A DNA stretch of 64,000 nucleotides from Bryobacterales bacterium (GTDB lineage: Bacteria; Acidobacteriota; Terriglobia; Bryobacterales; Bryobacteraceae), in the NCBI GenBank assembly GCA_020851555.1, contig JADZCM010000041.1:62001-126000 (forward strand), read 5' to 3'. This document shows positions 44,305 to 52,904 of this stretch, piece after piece (positions within the stretch are counted from its first letter, which is position 1; each line of letters begins with the position of its first letter). The position numbers and the translations under genes were made by a program. The notes beneath the pieces were generated by a model that made no database searches, was not told where the DNA came from, and saw only the letters and a list, made by a program, of their open reading frames with translations.

Positions 44305-47289
44305 ATGCGTTTTCTGCTCACGCTCGTGATGGTGTTGGCTCTTCTGCCCTCGGACGCGCCCGCGCAGACCGCGGCGGGCACGGGTTCCGTGAGCGGGGTC
44401 ATCCACGATCCCGACGGTGAGGGGCTGCCCGGCGCCGAAGTGGTATTGACCAACGAAGCCCTGGGCTTCCGCCGGGAAATGGAGTCCACCATTGACGGCA
44501 GGTTCGACGCCGCGGGATTGTTCCCGGCCAGAGGCTACCGGATCAAGCTGGCGCGCAAGGGCTTCACCAGTTGGGAGTCCGGAGATATTGAGGTATCCGC
44601 CGGCAGGCCGGTAATTTTCGACATTACCCTGGGCCAGACCGCGGAAGGCGGCGCAGCCGCAGGACTGCCCGTGGCGCACATGCTGGAGGGTCCGGTCACC
44701 GGCCCCTCGCTGCTCATCGGGCGGCAGCAGATCGAGGACCTTCCCACGCGTGGCCGCCGTCTCGATGCGCTGGTGGCGCTCGCGCCGGCGCTGTCCTACG
44801 ACTGGCGCGCGGCGGGCCCGGTGTTCCAGGGGTTTGCTTCAACCAGCCCGATTCTTATTGACGGCGTGGCGGTAGAGAATACCTCCTCCGGTCAGAGCAC
44901 CGAGGCCGCCACACGGGTGACCCAGGACACGGTCGAGAACCTTCAGGTTCTGGCGGACGGCTTTCCCGCGCAACTTGGGCACACCATCGGCGGCTTGATC
45001 AGCGTCGCGACGCGGAGTGGAACCAACGCCCGCCATGGATCGATTTACGGCTACTACGGAAGTCCGGACTGGAGTTCCGGGAACGTCTACGCCCAGAATC
45101 GCAATCTCGCCGGGCGCGAGCACCAACTGGGAGCGACCTTCAGCGGTCCCGTCATCCCTGACAGGCTGCACTTCTTCGCCAACGTGGAGGCGCGCGACAG
45201 CGATTCCAAGGTGTTGAACCGGATCACCAGCCCGCTGGTGGCGGATGCCTCGGGCTCCAGCGTGGTTGCGTCCAACTGCAAGGCCACGCCGGCCCAGTGC
45301 GCGGCGGCCATCCAGTTTATCCAGGGCCAGATGAACGCCCTCGTGCCCAGGTCCGCGGATTCGGTGGCGGGGCTGGGCAAACTGGACTTCCTCTCGGGCC
45401 ACGGGAGCGCCCTGCGCCTCGTCTACAGGCAGGGCCGCTTCGACCGGCCGCAAGGTCCGCTGACGGCGGCCGTGGCGCCCAACGGCGGCGCGCTCGGGCA
45501 GGCCGCGCTCGAGACGGGAAACCGCTACCTTAGAGCCAACTGGACGGCGGCCCTGGGGGAGAACGGCACCAACGACCTGTCGCTGGCGCTCTTCCGTGAG
45601 CGGCTGTCCCGCTCCGGGACGCCGCCGGGCCTGTCGACCGGCCCGGTGTCGATCTGGCTGGCGGGCGTCTCGATAGGAGCGGCGGATCCCAACCGCGCCA
45701 GCTACCGCAAGCTGCACCGCAACCAGATCGGAGACCATCTCCGCGCCACGACCCGGTCCCATACCATTCAGCTAGGCGGAACGTGGGCGGAAAACGTGAA
45801 CTGGATCGACGAACTCGCCGACTTCAACGGGTCCTACCAATACGCAACCCTGACCGATTTCGCGCGCGATCTGGCGGGCGACGGGAAGAACTATTCGCTG
45901 TACCGGCAATCGCTGGGCAGGGCGGACCGCAAGTTCCGCATCCGGGACGCGGCCGTCTACGCACAGGACAACTGGCGCGCCCTGCGGAGGCTCACCGTCG
46001 ACGCCGGGCTGCGGTGGGACAAGGCGACACTGCCCCAGCCGACGGCCAGGGACGCCGTCCACTGGCGGACGGGAACCATCCCGTCTCCCAATCTGGCTTT
46101 CTCCGCCAGGGTGGGAGCTGCCTACATGCTGGACGACAACACCGTCGCGCGGTTCGGGTTCGGAATGTTCTATGCGCCGTACTCCGGCGAGTTCATCGAC
46201 TCGCTGCTGCTGGGCAACGCCCGGCAGCAGATCAACATCCTGGCGAACCGCACCTACACCGGGGCGCCCGCGTTCCCCGCCGCGGCCGCCTCGACCACCA
46301 GCGCCCCGGCGGGAACGAAGCGCATCGTCTACGCGACCTCGAAGTTCTGGTACTCGTACAGCCCCCAGACCACCTTTTCGCTGGAACGGCGCCTGGGGGC
46401 GGGCGCATGGCTGGCGGTGCGGTACGTCGCCAGTCCGGGCAAGCGGCTGCTCACGTCGAAGGACATGAACTTCAACGAGGAGACCATAGCCGCCAGGACG
46501 TACTCTATTCTGGACGCGAACGGCCGGCCCGCCGGGTCCTACCAGACCTCGATCTACACCTCGCGAGCCAGCACGAACTTCAGCCATGTCTGGGAGATCG
46601 CCAACGGGGGCCTCTCCTCCTACAACGCGATGGTGGTGCAGGTCAACAAAGACATGTCGCACGGTTTGAGCGCTCAGGGGTCGTATACCTGGTCCCACGC
46701 CATCGGCAACGTCAACGGCCCCTGGGCCGTTCCCTCCGTGCCCATGAACATGCTGAACGGCAACCTGAAAGCGGACCGGGGCAACGCCGGCGCCGACCAG
46801 CGGCACCGCGCCGCGCTGAGCTGGACCTGGCGGCCCGCCGTCCCGGCGGGCGCTCCGCCGGCCGCGCGGGCGCTGCTCAACAACTGGCAGCAGTCCGCCA
46901 TCGTCACGCTGGCTTCCGGGCTGCCGGCGACGCCCGTGGTGCACCTCAACGGGCAGCAGTTCACCGGAACGAACATGCTGTACGGCACCACGCTGAATGG
47001 CTCGGACGCCTGGGGAAGGGTGCCGTTTGAACGCGTCAACAGCCTGCGCACCCAGGCCGAGCGCATCGTGGACGTGCGGCTGGCTCGATCCTTCCACTTC
47101 GGCGAGCGTTTCAGCGCGAGCGTCGGAGCCGAGGTGTTCAACCTTTTCAACAAGCAGGCGGCAACCAGGATCAACACGGTGGCCTACGCGGCCACCGGCG
47201 GCGTGCTGACGCCGGTAAGCGGGCTGGGCGCCGGCATCGCGGGCGCCGCTCCGCGCAGCGCGCAACTGTCGTTCCGGCTCATATTCTGA
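44305..47289 (+). CDS. TonB-dependent receptor with N-terminal carboxypeptidase regulatory-like domain (Oar-like)
   Basis: A 994-residue outer-membrane protein with a signal peptide (1-20). Residues 28-110 form the CarboxypepD_reg-like beta-sandwich (GSVSGVIHDPDGEGLPGAEV). A plug-like domain follows (LPTRGRRLDALVALAPALSY, FPAQLGHTIGGLISVATRSG) and then a long beta-barrel rich in aromatic strands, ending in a C-terminal aromatic residue (SFRLIF). Such receptors are very numerous in Solibacter-type Acidobacteria and probably bind or import large substrates. GAGGTG precedes the ATG. No TonB box is obvious. It is the last clearly chromosomal gene before the mobile-element region. Confidence 0.9.
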   Translation: MRFLLTLVMVLALLPSDAPAQTAAGTGSVSGVIHDPDGEGLPGAEVVLTNEALGFRREMESTIDGRFDAAGLFPARGYRIKLARKGFTSWESGDIEVSAGRPVIFDITLGQTAEGGAAAGLPVAHMLEGPVTGPSLLIGRQQIEDLPTRGRRLDALVALAPALSYDWRAAGPVFQGFASTSPILIDGVAVENTSSGQSTEAATRVTQDTVENLQVLADGFPAQLGHTIGGLISVATRSGTNARHGSIYGYYGSPDWSSGNVYAQNRNLAGREHQLGATFSGPVIPDRLHFFANVEARDSDSKVLNRITSPLVADASGSSVVASNCKATPAQCAAAIQFIQGQMNALVPRSADSVAGLGKLDFLSGHGSALRLVYRQGRFDRPQGPLTAAVAPNGGALGQAALETGNRYLRANWTAALGENGTNDLSLALFRERLSRSGTPPGLSTGPVSIWLAGVSIGAADPNRASYRKLHRNQIGDHLRATTRSHTIQLGGTWAENVNWIDELADFNGSYQYATLTDFARDLAGDGKNYSLYRQSLGRADRKFRIRDAAVYAQDNWRALRRLTVDAGLRWDKATLPQPTARDAVHWRTGTIPSPNLAFSARVGAAYMLDDNTVARFGFGMFYAPYSGEFIDSLLLGNARQQINILANRTYTGAPAFPAAAASTTSAPAGTKRIVYATSKFWYSYSPQTTFSLERRLGAGAWLAVRYVASPGKRLLTSKDMNFNEETIAARTYSILDANGRPAGSYQTSIYTSRASTNFSHVWEIANGGLSSYNAMVVQVNKDMSHGLSAQGSYTWSHAIGNVNGPWAVPSVPMNMLNGNLKADRGNAGADQRHRAALSWTWRPAVPAGAPPAARALLNNWQQSAIVTLASGLPATPVVHLNGQQFTGTNMLYGTTLNGSDAWGRVPFERVNSLRTQAERIVDVRLARSFHFGERFSASVGAEVFNLFNKQAATRINTVAYAATGGVLTPVSGLGAGIAGAAPRSAQLSFRLIF

Positions 47290-47487
47290 GAGCCTTGCGG
47301 AGGCTCGCCGCGCAGCGCGGTCTGATCAGGACAGGAGCTCCAACCTCCGCCAGCCGCCGGCAACGTGCGTAGGACCGGTCGCCGGACCTGCTCCGCCGGC
47401 CTCCCAACTGCCGGTTTCCACAGCTCTGAGGGCTGTTGGCTTCGCATCAGGATTCTGTATGGTTCAACTGTGAAGGGAACGAGGGCT

Positions 47488-47514
47488 CCCCCGTACTTGG
47501 CGCCAAGCCGGGGG
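47488..47514 (-). terminator. Hairpin downstream of the tRNA-Ser remnant
   Basis: CCCCCG (47488-47493) pairs with CGGGGG (47509-47514) around the palindrome CTTGGCGCCAAG. It lies seven bases beyond the 3' end of the minus-strand tRNA remnant. No T-run follows on either strand, so termination is uncertain. Confidence 0.35.
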
Positions 47515-47521
47515 GAATGTC

Positions 47522-47605
<84 letters not shown>

Positions 47606-47847
47606 AGTCCCCACGCGTTTTGGATAATACCCGTAAGTCACTGTTCCGCAAGGCTATAAGCCCCTTTTGCTTCCCTGCTCGTCCCCTCCCGTTTTGTCCC
47701 ATATTGACAAGTTGCGTTAGCAAACGGGTAGCAAAACTGATATTTCGGAGATTTTTATCCCGGTTTAGGCTCCCCACGCCCGACCCGACGAACGCCACCT
47801 CCGCCAGCGCCTGGCCGGAGGCGCAAAACGCAGTGTTTGGACCTGAA

Positions 47848-48624
47848 TTATGCACGGATTGAGGGTGCTTTGCCGGTGTGACCCGCCTGTTTGACCCTGT
47901 GTCTCCGTGCCTGCCGCCCGCCTCGATCCGCCCGAATCACCTCTCGCTTCGTAACTCGTTGTTCAGGCTGGGTCGCCCGTGCATAGGATCTTATGCACGC
48001 GCTTGGTCTGCACCGCAGCGCGGCCGCCACCACGGGCACGAAGCCGTGGGCGCCTTGCGCAACCGCTCGCAGCCGGTCCATCAAACGCTGGAAGATGCCT
48101 TTCTCCTGGTAGTGATCGCTATAGCTGACCCCCACGCGCCCGGCATGCCGCCAGATCTTGGCCGCCACGAACAGGAACCGTAAGCTCGCCGTGGCCAGGG
48201 TGATGTGGCGGAGCGTCTCCGGACTTTCGTGTTCCTCGCGGTTGAACAGCAGCAGCCAGCAGTTCAGGTTGTAAGCTAGCATCACAACTTGAAACCAGAT
48301 GGCGTTCATCATCCAGCGGTTGGAGGGATGCGCCGCCAGACCGGCGTCGTTATTGGCTTCCTTGATCAGGTTCTCGGCGCCGGCCCGCCGGTTGTAGAAC
48401 CACACCAGCGCATCCAGCGGGCCGTCCATGTCGGTCACGAAGACCCGGTAGGTGTACTCCGGCGTGTCGAACAACTGATACTGCTCGGGGGCGTCCGCTT
48501 CTCGGGCCTCGGGCTTCTTCTGGTACCGCAGGGCCAGGAAACGGTACGCTCGGTCCCATCCTTCGGGCTGGTAGCGAAACTCGCACTGCCCGTCGGCGTC
48601 GGTGCGAGGCGAGGCTTTCCAATC
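47848..48624 (-). pseudogene. IS1380-family transposase, C-terminal half
   Basis: Minus-strand frame with RVFVTDMDGPLDALVWFYNR and AENLIKEANNDAGLAAHPSN, the catalytic C-terminal region of IS1380 transposases, and WLLLFNREEHESPETLR. The N-terminal half is gone: the frame is cut at 48624/48625, exactly where the IS66 left end begins. The last 60 or so residues of the frame look non-native. Inactive. Confidence 0.8.
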
Positions 48625-48681
48625 GTAAGCGTCAGAGCATCCCATTTGTTCGCGCGGCGAGGTGGGTGGTGAACTGAGAGG

Positions 48682-49020
48682 GTGAGCGAAGAACAGGTGG
48701 GGAGTCCGCGACGGCACCGCAGCCGGGCGGAGGTCGAACAGTTGCTCGTCGAATTCGAAGCCGGCGGGATGAGCCGGGTCGAGCTCTGCCAGAAGCATGG
48801 GTTGGCGCTCTCGACGCTGGCACGGTACCAGAAACGGCGACGGCAGGCGGAGGGGCAAAATACCGCCGCCGGCCGGTGGGTGGCTGTGAAAATATCCACG
48901 CCGCAGCCAGCGCACAGCGGGCTGACGCTGGCGCTAGCGGGTGGACGGCGGATCGAAGTCGGCCGTGGATTTGATCCCCCCACGCTGGCGTGATTGCTAA
49001 CTCTGCTGGAGCCGGCCTAA
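48682..49020 (+). pseudogene. IS66 TnpA accessory protein, nonsense codon near the 3' end
   Basis: A helix-turn-helix protein of IS66: EEQVGSPRRHRSRAEVEQLL, MSRVELCQKHGLALSTLARY, and RRIEVGRGFDPPTLA. A TGA at 48991-48993 interrupts the frame, which otherwise continues LLTLLEPA to a TAA at 49018-49020, so the last residues are lost by a point mutation (probably CGA to TGA). Confidence 0.75.
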
Positions 49021-49023
49021 GCA
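49014..49023. repeat. Target-site duplication, left copy (IS4-family insertion)
   Basis: GGCCTAAGCA, identical to 50477-50486. Removing the element and one copy restores the IS66 tnpA-tnpB junction, with the tnpB ATG directly after the tnpA stop. Confidence 0.9.
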
Positions 49024-50476
49024 CAATACTGTTCACTTAACAATCTTAATCCTCCGTGAGGCATCCATGCGCCGGGTCCGTTGCCGCTTCCGTGGCCGCA
49101 GATTGTAGTTGCTCATCTTCCTCTTCACGCCTCGGAAGTTGATTCGATTCCGGCTGGAGACGACGCGCTCCTCCAGAATCTCGTCGAGGATGGCTTCATG
49201 CAGGATTTTTCTCTGCCGAGGGGGGAATGGCTGCGTAGCGGGCCAATCGCCGCTGGACAACTCTGACCGCGTGCAGAAAGGAGAGTCGGTCGGGATCTTC
49301 ATCCGCCTTCAGCGCCGCTTCGTGCATCAGTCCGCGGATGGCGAAGTGAGCCAACAACAATCCCCAGAATTCCTGCTCCACCAGTTCCGGCGTTTTGCTT
49401 CGCAGTACGATCTGCGCGCCGCGCAAGTGCGTTTTCAACTCGTCCAGCGAGGTCTCTATCTCCCAACGCTCATGATAGAGCGCGGCCAACTCTTTGGCCG
49501 GAGCCTGCTTGGGATCCAGGATCGTCGTGATCAATCGGTACAGCGCATCCGAGCCCGGCACGTTGTGCAACCGGTAATCGACCACCCGCACCACAATGCC
49601 CTTGCGTTGGTTGCGGCGGTCGGAAGTCGAGGCGTAGATCCGGCTGAGGTATGCGCCATCGGGCAGCCGCCGGTCGACATCCAGGCGCGCATTCTGCCGG
49701 GCTCGCCACAGCAAGTCCGCCCCCGTCCTGGCCGCTCTTTGCCAGAGATCGTAGCCGGGAAAGAAGCGGTCAGCCAGACAGAGCATTCCTGTGCCGAGAG
49801 ACTGCACCACGTCGCGGGCCAAAGTGAGTTCGTCCGTGGCGTATGGTCCCATCCGCGCCGCCCACAGCACATGGGTTCCATTCTCCAGTAGCGTCACGAA
49901 GCGAAGTTTCGGGAAGGCGCTCTCCCCCCGACTGGCCCCCGGCCTGCCGAAGGTCTTTTCGTTCTCCTCGGTGTCGGCCACGTCCAGCGAACTGCCATCC
50001 AGGCTCACCAGCCGCCAATCCCGATACCAGGCGCCTTTGGTGCGCTTCTCGGCAATGGGGACAACCAGACTGCCGTAAAGCCGGCGCATCGGCTCGGGGC
50101 CCAGACGGCCGCGAGCCTGCGAGATGCCCGACTTGCCGGCCACCTTGATGCCAACCGACGGGTCCAACAACCATTGCACACCCTCCAGCAGGCAGCGCAG
50201 GACCTCGCGCGTGGACGATCGCATGTACAAGGCCAGAGCAATCACGTAGTAGACGACGACGTGGGCGGGCAGATCTCGCTCACGGACACTGGCGCGTTTG
50301 GTTTCGACAAGCACCTCGCGCACTTTCTCCAGCGGGAAATACTTCGCGATCACGCCAAGGCTGATGTAATCGGTGATACGACTGCCGGCAGGCAGGGACG
50401 CAACAGTTCGGGCCATTCTGGGGGCCTCCCGCCCCAAACAGAATAGCACGGAAATGTTGTTAAGTGAACAGTATTG
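49024..50476 (-). mobile_element. IS4-family insertion sequence
   Basis: A 1453-bp element with perfect 20-bp terminal inverted repeats (caatactgttcacttaacaa) and a 10-bp target duplication, both typical of IS4. It encodes one transposase on the minus strand. Intact ends indicate a recent insertion into IS66. Confidence 0.92.
49033..50416 (-). pseudogene. IS4-family transposase with C-terminal frameshift
   Basis: The frame from 50416 (GGAGG upstream) gives the N-terminal helical domain (GSRITDYISLGVIAKYFPLE), the first Asp region VSLDGSSLDVADTEEN, the second LCLADRFFPGYDLW and the Glu region YHERWEIETSLDELKTHLRG, so the DDE core is present. At a run of six C (minus strand, about 49216-49221) the frame ends 15 codons later at 49196, while the normal C-terminus (KILHEAILDEILEERVVSS, KRKMSNYNLRPRKR) continues in another frame to 49033. 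A one-base length change in the C-run is the likely cause. Loss of the basic tail may or may not abolish activity. Confidence 0.8.
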
Positions 50477-50486
50477 GGCCTAAGCA
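50477..50486. repeat. Target-site duplication, right copy
   Basis: GGCCTAAGCA, matching 49014-49023. Confidence 0.9.
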
Positions 50487-50690
50487 TGTTCGGCTGGGGT
50501 CCGGCCACCCGGATCTACCTGGCGGCGGGGGCCACCGACATGCGCCAGAGCTTCGAAGGCCTGCACGGTCTGGTGCGCGACCGGTTGTTGTGTGATCCGC
50601 TGAGCGGCCACCTGTTCCTGTTCGCCAACGCGCGGCGCACCCGGCTGAAGCTGCTGTTCTGGGACGGGAGTGGGTTGTGCGTGTGCGCCA
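50486..50690 (+). pseudogene. IS66 TnpB fragment
   Basis: The start of IS66 Orf2: MFGWGPATRIYLAAGATDMR, FEGLHGLVRDRLLCDPLSGH and KLLFWDGSGLCVCA, then the frame leaves the family near 50690. The last third is lost where the recombinase fragment begins. Confidence 0.85.
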
Positions 50691-50706
50691 ACCAACCATC
50701 TTCACA

Positions 50707-51242
50707 CTACACCTCCTTCAGTTCCAGCCCGACGTCTTGAAGGCCTACCTGCAAACCTGCCGCTCGATCCACCAACCGATCCCATCGGCTGCAGTGTTTC
50801 GCCGGCGTGTTCGGCCCCGGAGGCTCGTAGAGCTGCCATCCGTTGTCGTTGTAGAAGTGCGCCCTGATGAGCCCATATTTCGCCCACCTATCGACCGTCT
50901 GCTCATGCACACCGAGGCGATCTGCCATCTCTCTTTTGTTCAGCATTCCACGCTGGCGAAGCCGATCATAGCGCGAACGAAGGCCATAGGTATGCATCAC
51001 ATAGGCCACATGCTTCGCCGTAAAGCGCTTCTCGCCTCGTCCCGGTCGCGCTGATCCACCCGGGCGGAACCCTCGCTCGTTGAGTCTTGCGGCGATTTCG
51101 GAGTAAATGTGCTGGTCGAGCAGTTGGTCGACCAGATCCACGACCTCTGGCCGCGTCTTAATCTGTTGCGCGGATGACTTGGGATTCCGCGTCGTCAGCG
51201 TCTCAGTCTTGCCGCCCTTAAACCGCACGTGGATCTTTGTGA
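50707..51242 (-). pseudogene. Large serine recombinase, C-terminal fragment
   Basis: Minus-strand frame reading TKIHVRFKGGKTETLTTRN, LLDQHIYSEIAARLNERGFR, YGLRSRYDRLRQRGMLNKRE and a terminal helix-turn-helix region (MADRLGVHEQTVDRWAKYGL), ending at a TAG at 50707. This is the C-terminal part of resolvase/invertase-family large serine recombinases. The catalytic N-terminal domain is missing; the frame is cut exactly at the IS3 left end (51243). The sequence beyond the IS3 right end does not look like the missing part. Confidence 0.7.
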
Positions 51243-51302
51243 TGTGCCGCCTCAGTTGGAAATGGAGGAAGCGCTCTCCCGTTAAGCTAAGGGAGAGAAC
51301 GC

Positions 51303-51611
51303 GTGAGACAGCAACGGAAGCACCACACCGCAGAAGAGAAGGTCGCCATCCTGAGGCGGCATTTCCTGGAGAAAGTTCCGATCTCGGACCTGTGCGAACA
51401 GACCGGCATCCACCCCACCGTCTTCTACCGCTGGCAGAAGGAGTTCTTTGAGAACGGGGCGGCGGCCTTCCAGCGGAAGGGCCGCTCCAACCACCCGGCC
51501 GAGCAGGAACGCATCGAGTACTTGGAGAAGAAGATCCAGACCAAGGACGAGGTTCTGGCCGAGCTGATGGCGGAGCACGTGGCGCTAAAAAAAGTCTTGG
51601 GGAACTCTGAG
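51303..51611 (+). CDS. IS3-family OrfA (helix-turn-helix protein)
   Basis: About 100 residues from a GTG: KHHTAEEKVAILRRHFLEK, LCEQTGIHPTVFYRWQKEFF and a leucine-zipper end (IEYLEKKIQTKDEVLAELM), the standard OrfA plan for binding the element ends. The frame stays open past the domain to 52850, without a stop at the usual place. An A7 run (51587-51593) lies at the end, as at IS3 frameshift sites, but the relation to orfB is +1 (or -2), not the canonical -1. Confidence 0.8.
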
Positions 51612-51621
51612 CGGCGTATGG

Positions 51622-52566
51622 GTGGCTCACGACACACGGGACCAGATCGTGGATTTCGTCCGGCGCTGGTCGGAAAAGACCGGGATCGGCGCCGGGCGGT
51701 TCATCCAATGGCTTGCCGTGAGGGCCAGCAAGTTCTACTCCTGGCGCCAGCGCTACGGCCGTGTGAACGAGCACAACGGTTGGATTCCCCGCGACTTCTG
51801 GTTGGAGCAGTGGGAGAAGCAGGCCATCGTCAACTTCCACCTGAAGAATCCCTTGGAGGGCTACCGGCGGCTGACGTTCATGATGCTGGATGGCGGCATC
51901 GTGGCGGTGAGTCCGGCCAGCGTGTGGCGGGTGCTGAGCCTGGCGGGGCTGCTCCAGAGATGGAACGGGAAGCCCTCGCGCAAGGGCACGGGCTTCGAGC
52001 CGCCGCCCGGCCCGCACCAGCACTGGCACATCGATGTTTCCTACATCAACATTGGTGGGACGTTCTACTACCTGTGCAGCGTGCTGGACGGCTACAGCCG
52101 GTTCATCGTGCACTGGGAGTTGCGGGAGTCGATGCGCGAAGCCGACGTGGAGATCATCTTGCAACGAGCCAAGGAGGAGTATCCCGAGACCCGGCCGAGG
52201 GTCATTTCCGACAACGGCCCGCAGTTCATCGCCCGCGACTTCAAGGAGTTCATCCGGATCTCGGGCATGACCCATGTGCGAACCTCCCCGTCCTATCCCC
52301 AATCGAACGGAAAGATCGAGCGCTGGCACAAATCGCTGAAGGGAGAATGCATCCGGCCGGGCACGCCGCTGTCGCCCGAGGACGCGCGGCGTTTGATCGG
52401 GCAGTACGTGGACCACTACAACACCGTGCGGCTGCACAGCGCCATCGGGTACGTAACGCCCGCGGACATGCTGGCGGGCCGGCAGGCCGAGATCCACACC
52501 GCCCGGGACCGCAAGTTGGAGGAGGCTCGCCGCGAGCGGCAACTGCGCCGTCAGCAGGCGGCCTGA
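51622..52566 (+). CDS. IS3-family transposase OrfB (rve integrase core)
   Basis: A 314-residue DDE transposase. The catalytic acids are in WHIDVSYINIGG (Asp), VISDNGPQFIARD (Asp) and YPQSNGKIERWHKSLK (Glu). NPLEGYRRLTFMML is the HTH-like region and HYNTVRLHSAIGY the C-terminal signature. The start is a GTG, so it may be translated on its own or through frameshifting from orfA. It appears intact. Confidence 0.9.
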   Translation: MAHDTRDQIVDFVRRWSEKTGIGAGRFIQWLAVRASKFYSWRQRYGRVNEHNGWIPRDFWLEQWEKQAIVNFHLKNPLEGYRRLTFMMLDGGIVAVSPASVWRVLSLAGLLQRWNGKPSRKGTGFEPPPGPHQHWHIDVSYINIGGTFYYLCSVLDGYSRFIVHWELRESMREADVEIILQRAKEEYPETRPRVISDNGPQFIARDFKEFIRISGMTHVRTSPSYPQSNGKIERWHKSLKGECIRPGTPLSPEDARRLIGQYVDHYNTVRLHSAIGYVTPADMLAGRQAEIHTARDRKLEEARRERQLRRQQAA

Positions 52567-52904
52567 GAAATGGAGTTAGAATGACTGTGCCAGGCGAAAC
52601 GGAAGCGGGCTCTGCTGGGAAGCAACCCTGCCGAGGGATAGCCCGGTGGACTCATCGAGACGATGAGGCTGGGGCGCGCGGGTACGGCCCTGCGCCCCTT
52701 CCAAACTTCATCGGATCGGTAGATCCTCATGCCTTGAAAATCCCCGCCCGAAGGGCGGAATATTCGCTTACGGAGAGCGCCAACTCTCCATTTCCGGCTG
52801 AGCCAGCACAAGTGAGGGAGGCGACCCCTGCTGTCGGCCCGGTGAAGTAGGAACGGAACGGCTCAGTGCCCGACGGAACCGAAGTGAACGGTGAGGCCAC
52901 ACAC
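52567..52904. other. Non-coding tail of IS3 and leader of the defence operon
   Basis: From the orfB stop to the IS3 right end (about 245 bp) no gene is visible; the stretch has GC-rich self-complementary parts (for example CCCGCCCGAAGGGCGG near 52744) and may form a structured RNA. From 52812 to 52904 lies the leader of the helicase gene, with GAGG at 52893-52896 as ribosome binding site. No clear promoter boxes. Confidence 0.4.

Larger units (their letters stand above)
48625..50690 (+). mobile_element. IS66-family element remnant, interrupted by an IS4-family element
   Basis: The left end GTAAGCGTCAGAGC at 48625 matches the GTAAGCG terminus typical of IS66. It contains tnpA and the start of tnpB; the tnpC transposase and the right end are missing, as the element is cut near 50690 by a serine-recombinase fragment. 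It had itself inserted into the IS1380 transposase. Confidence 0.75.
51243..52811 (+). mobile_element. IS3-family insertion sequence
   Basis: About 1.57 kb. The ends are imperfect inverted repeats starting TGTGCCGCCTCAG (left) and TGTGCTGGCTCAG (right, reverse complement), both followed by GGAAATGGAG and GCGCTCTCC. GTGA flanks both sides (51239-51242 and 52812-52815), a possible 4-bp target duplication. It holds orfA and orfB plus about 245 bp of unexplained non-coding DNA before the right end. Its right end is 93 bp upstream of the helicase gene. Confidence 0.8.

Noticed and set aside
48682-48993. Stand-alone DNA-binding regulator
   Set aside because: The sequence matches IS66 TnpA and the IS66 left end lies 57 bp upstream.
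50707-52542. A 611-codon minus-strand ORF as one recombinase
   Set aside because: Only the last 180 or so codons are recombinase; the rest is the complement of the IS3 transposase.
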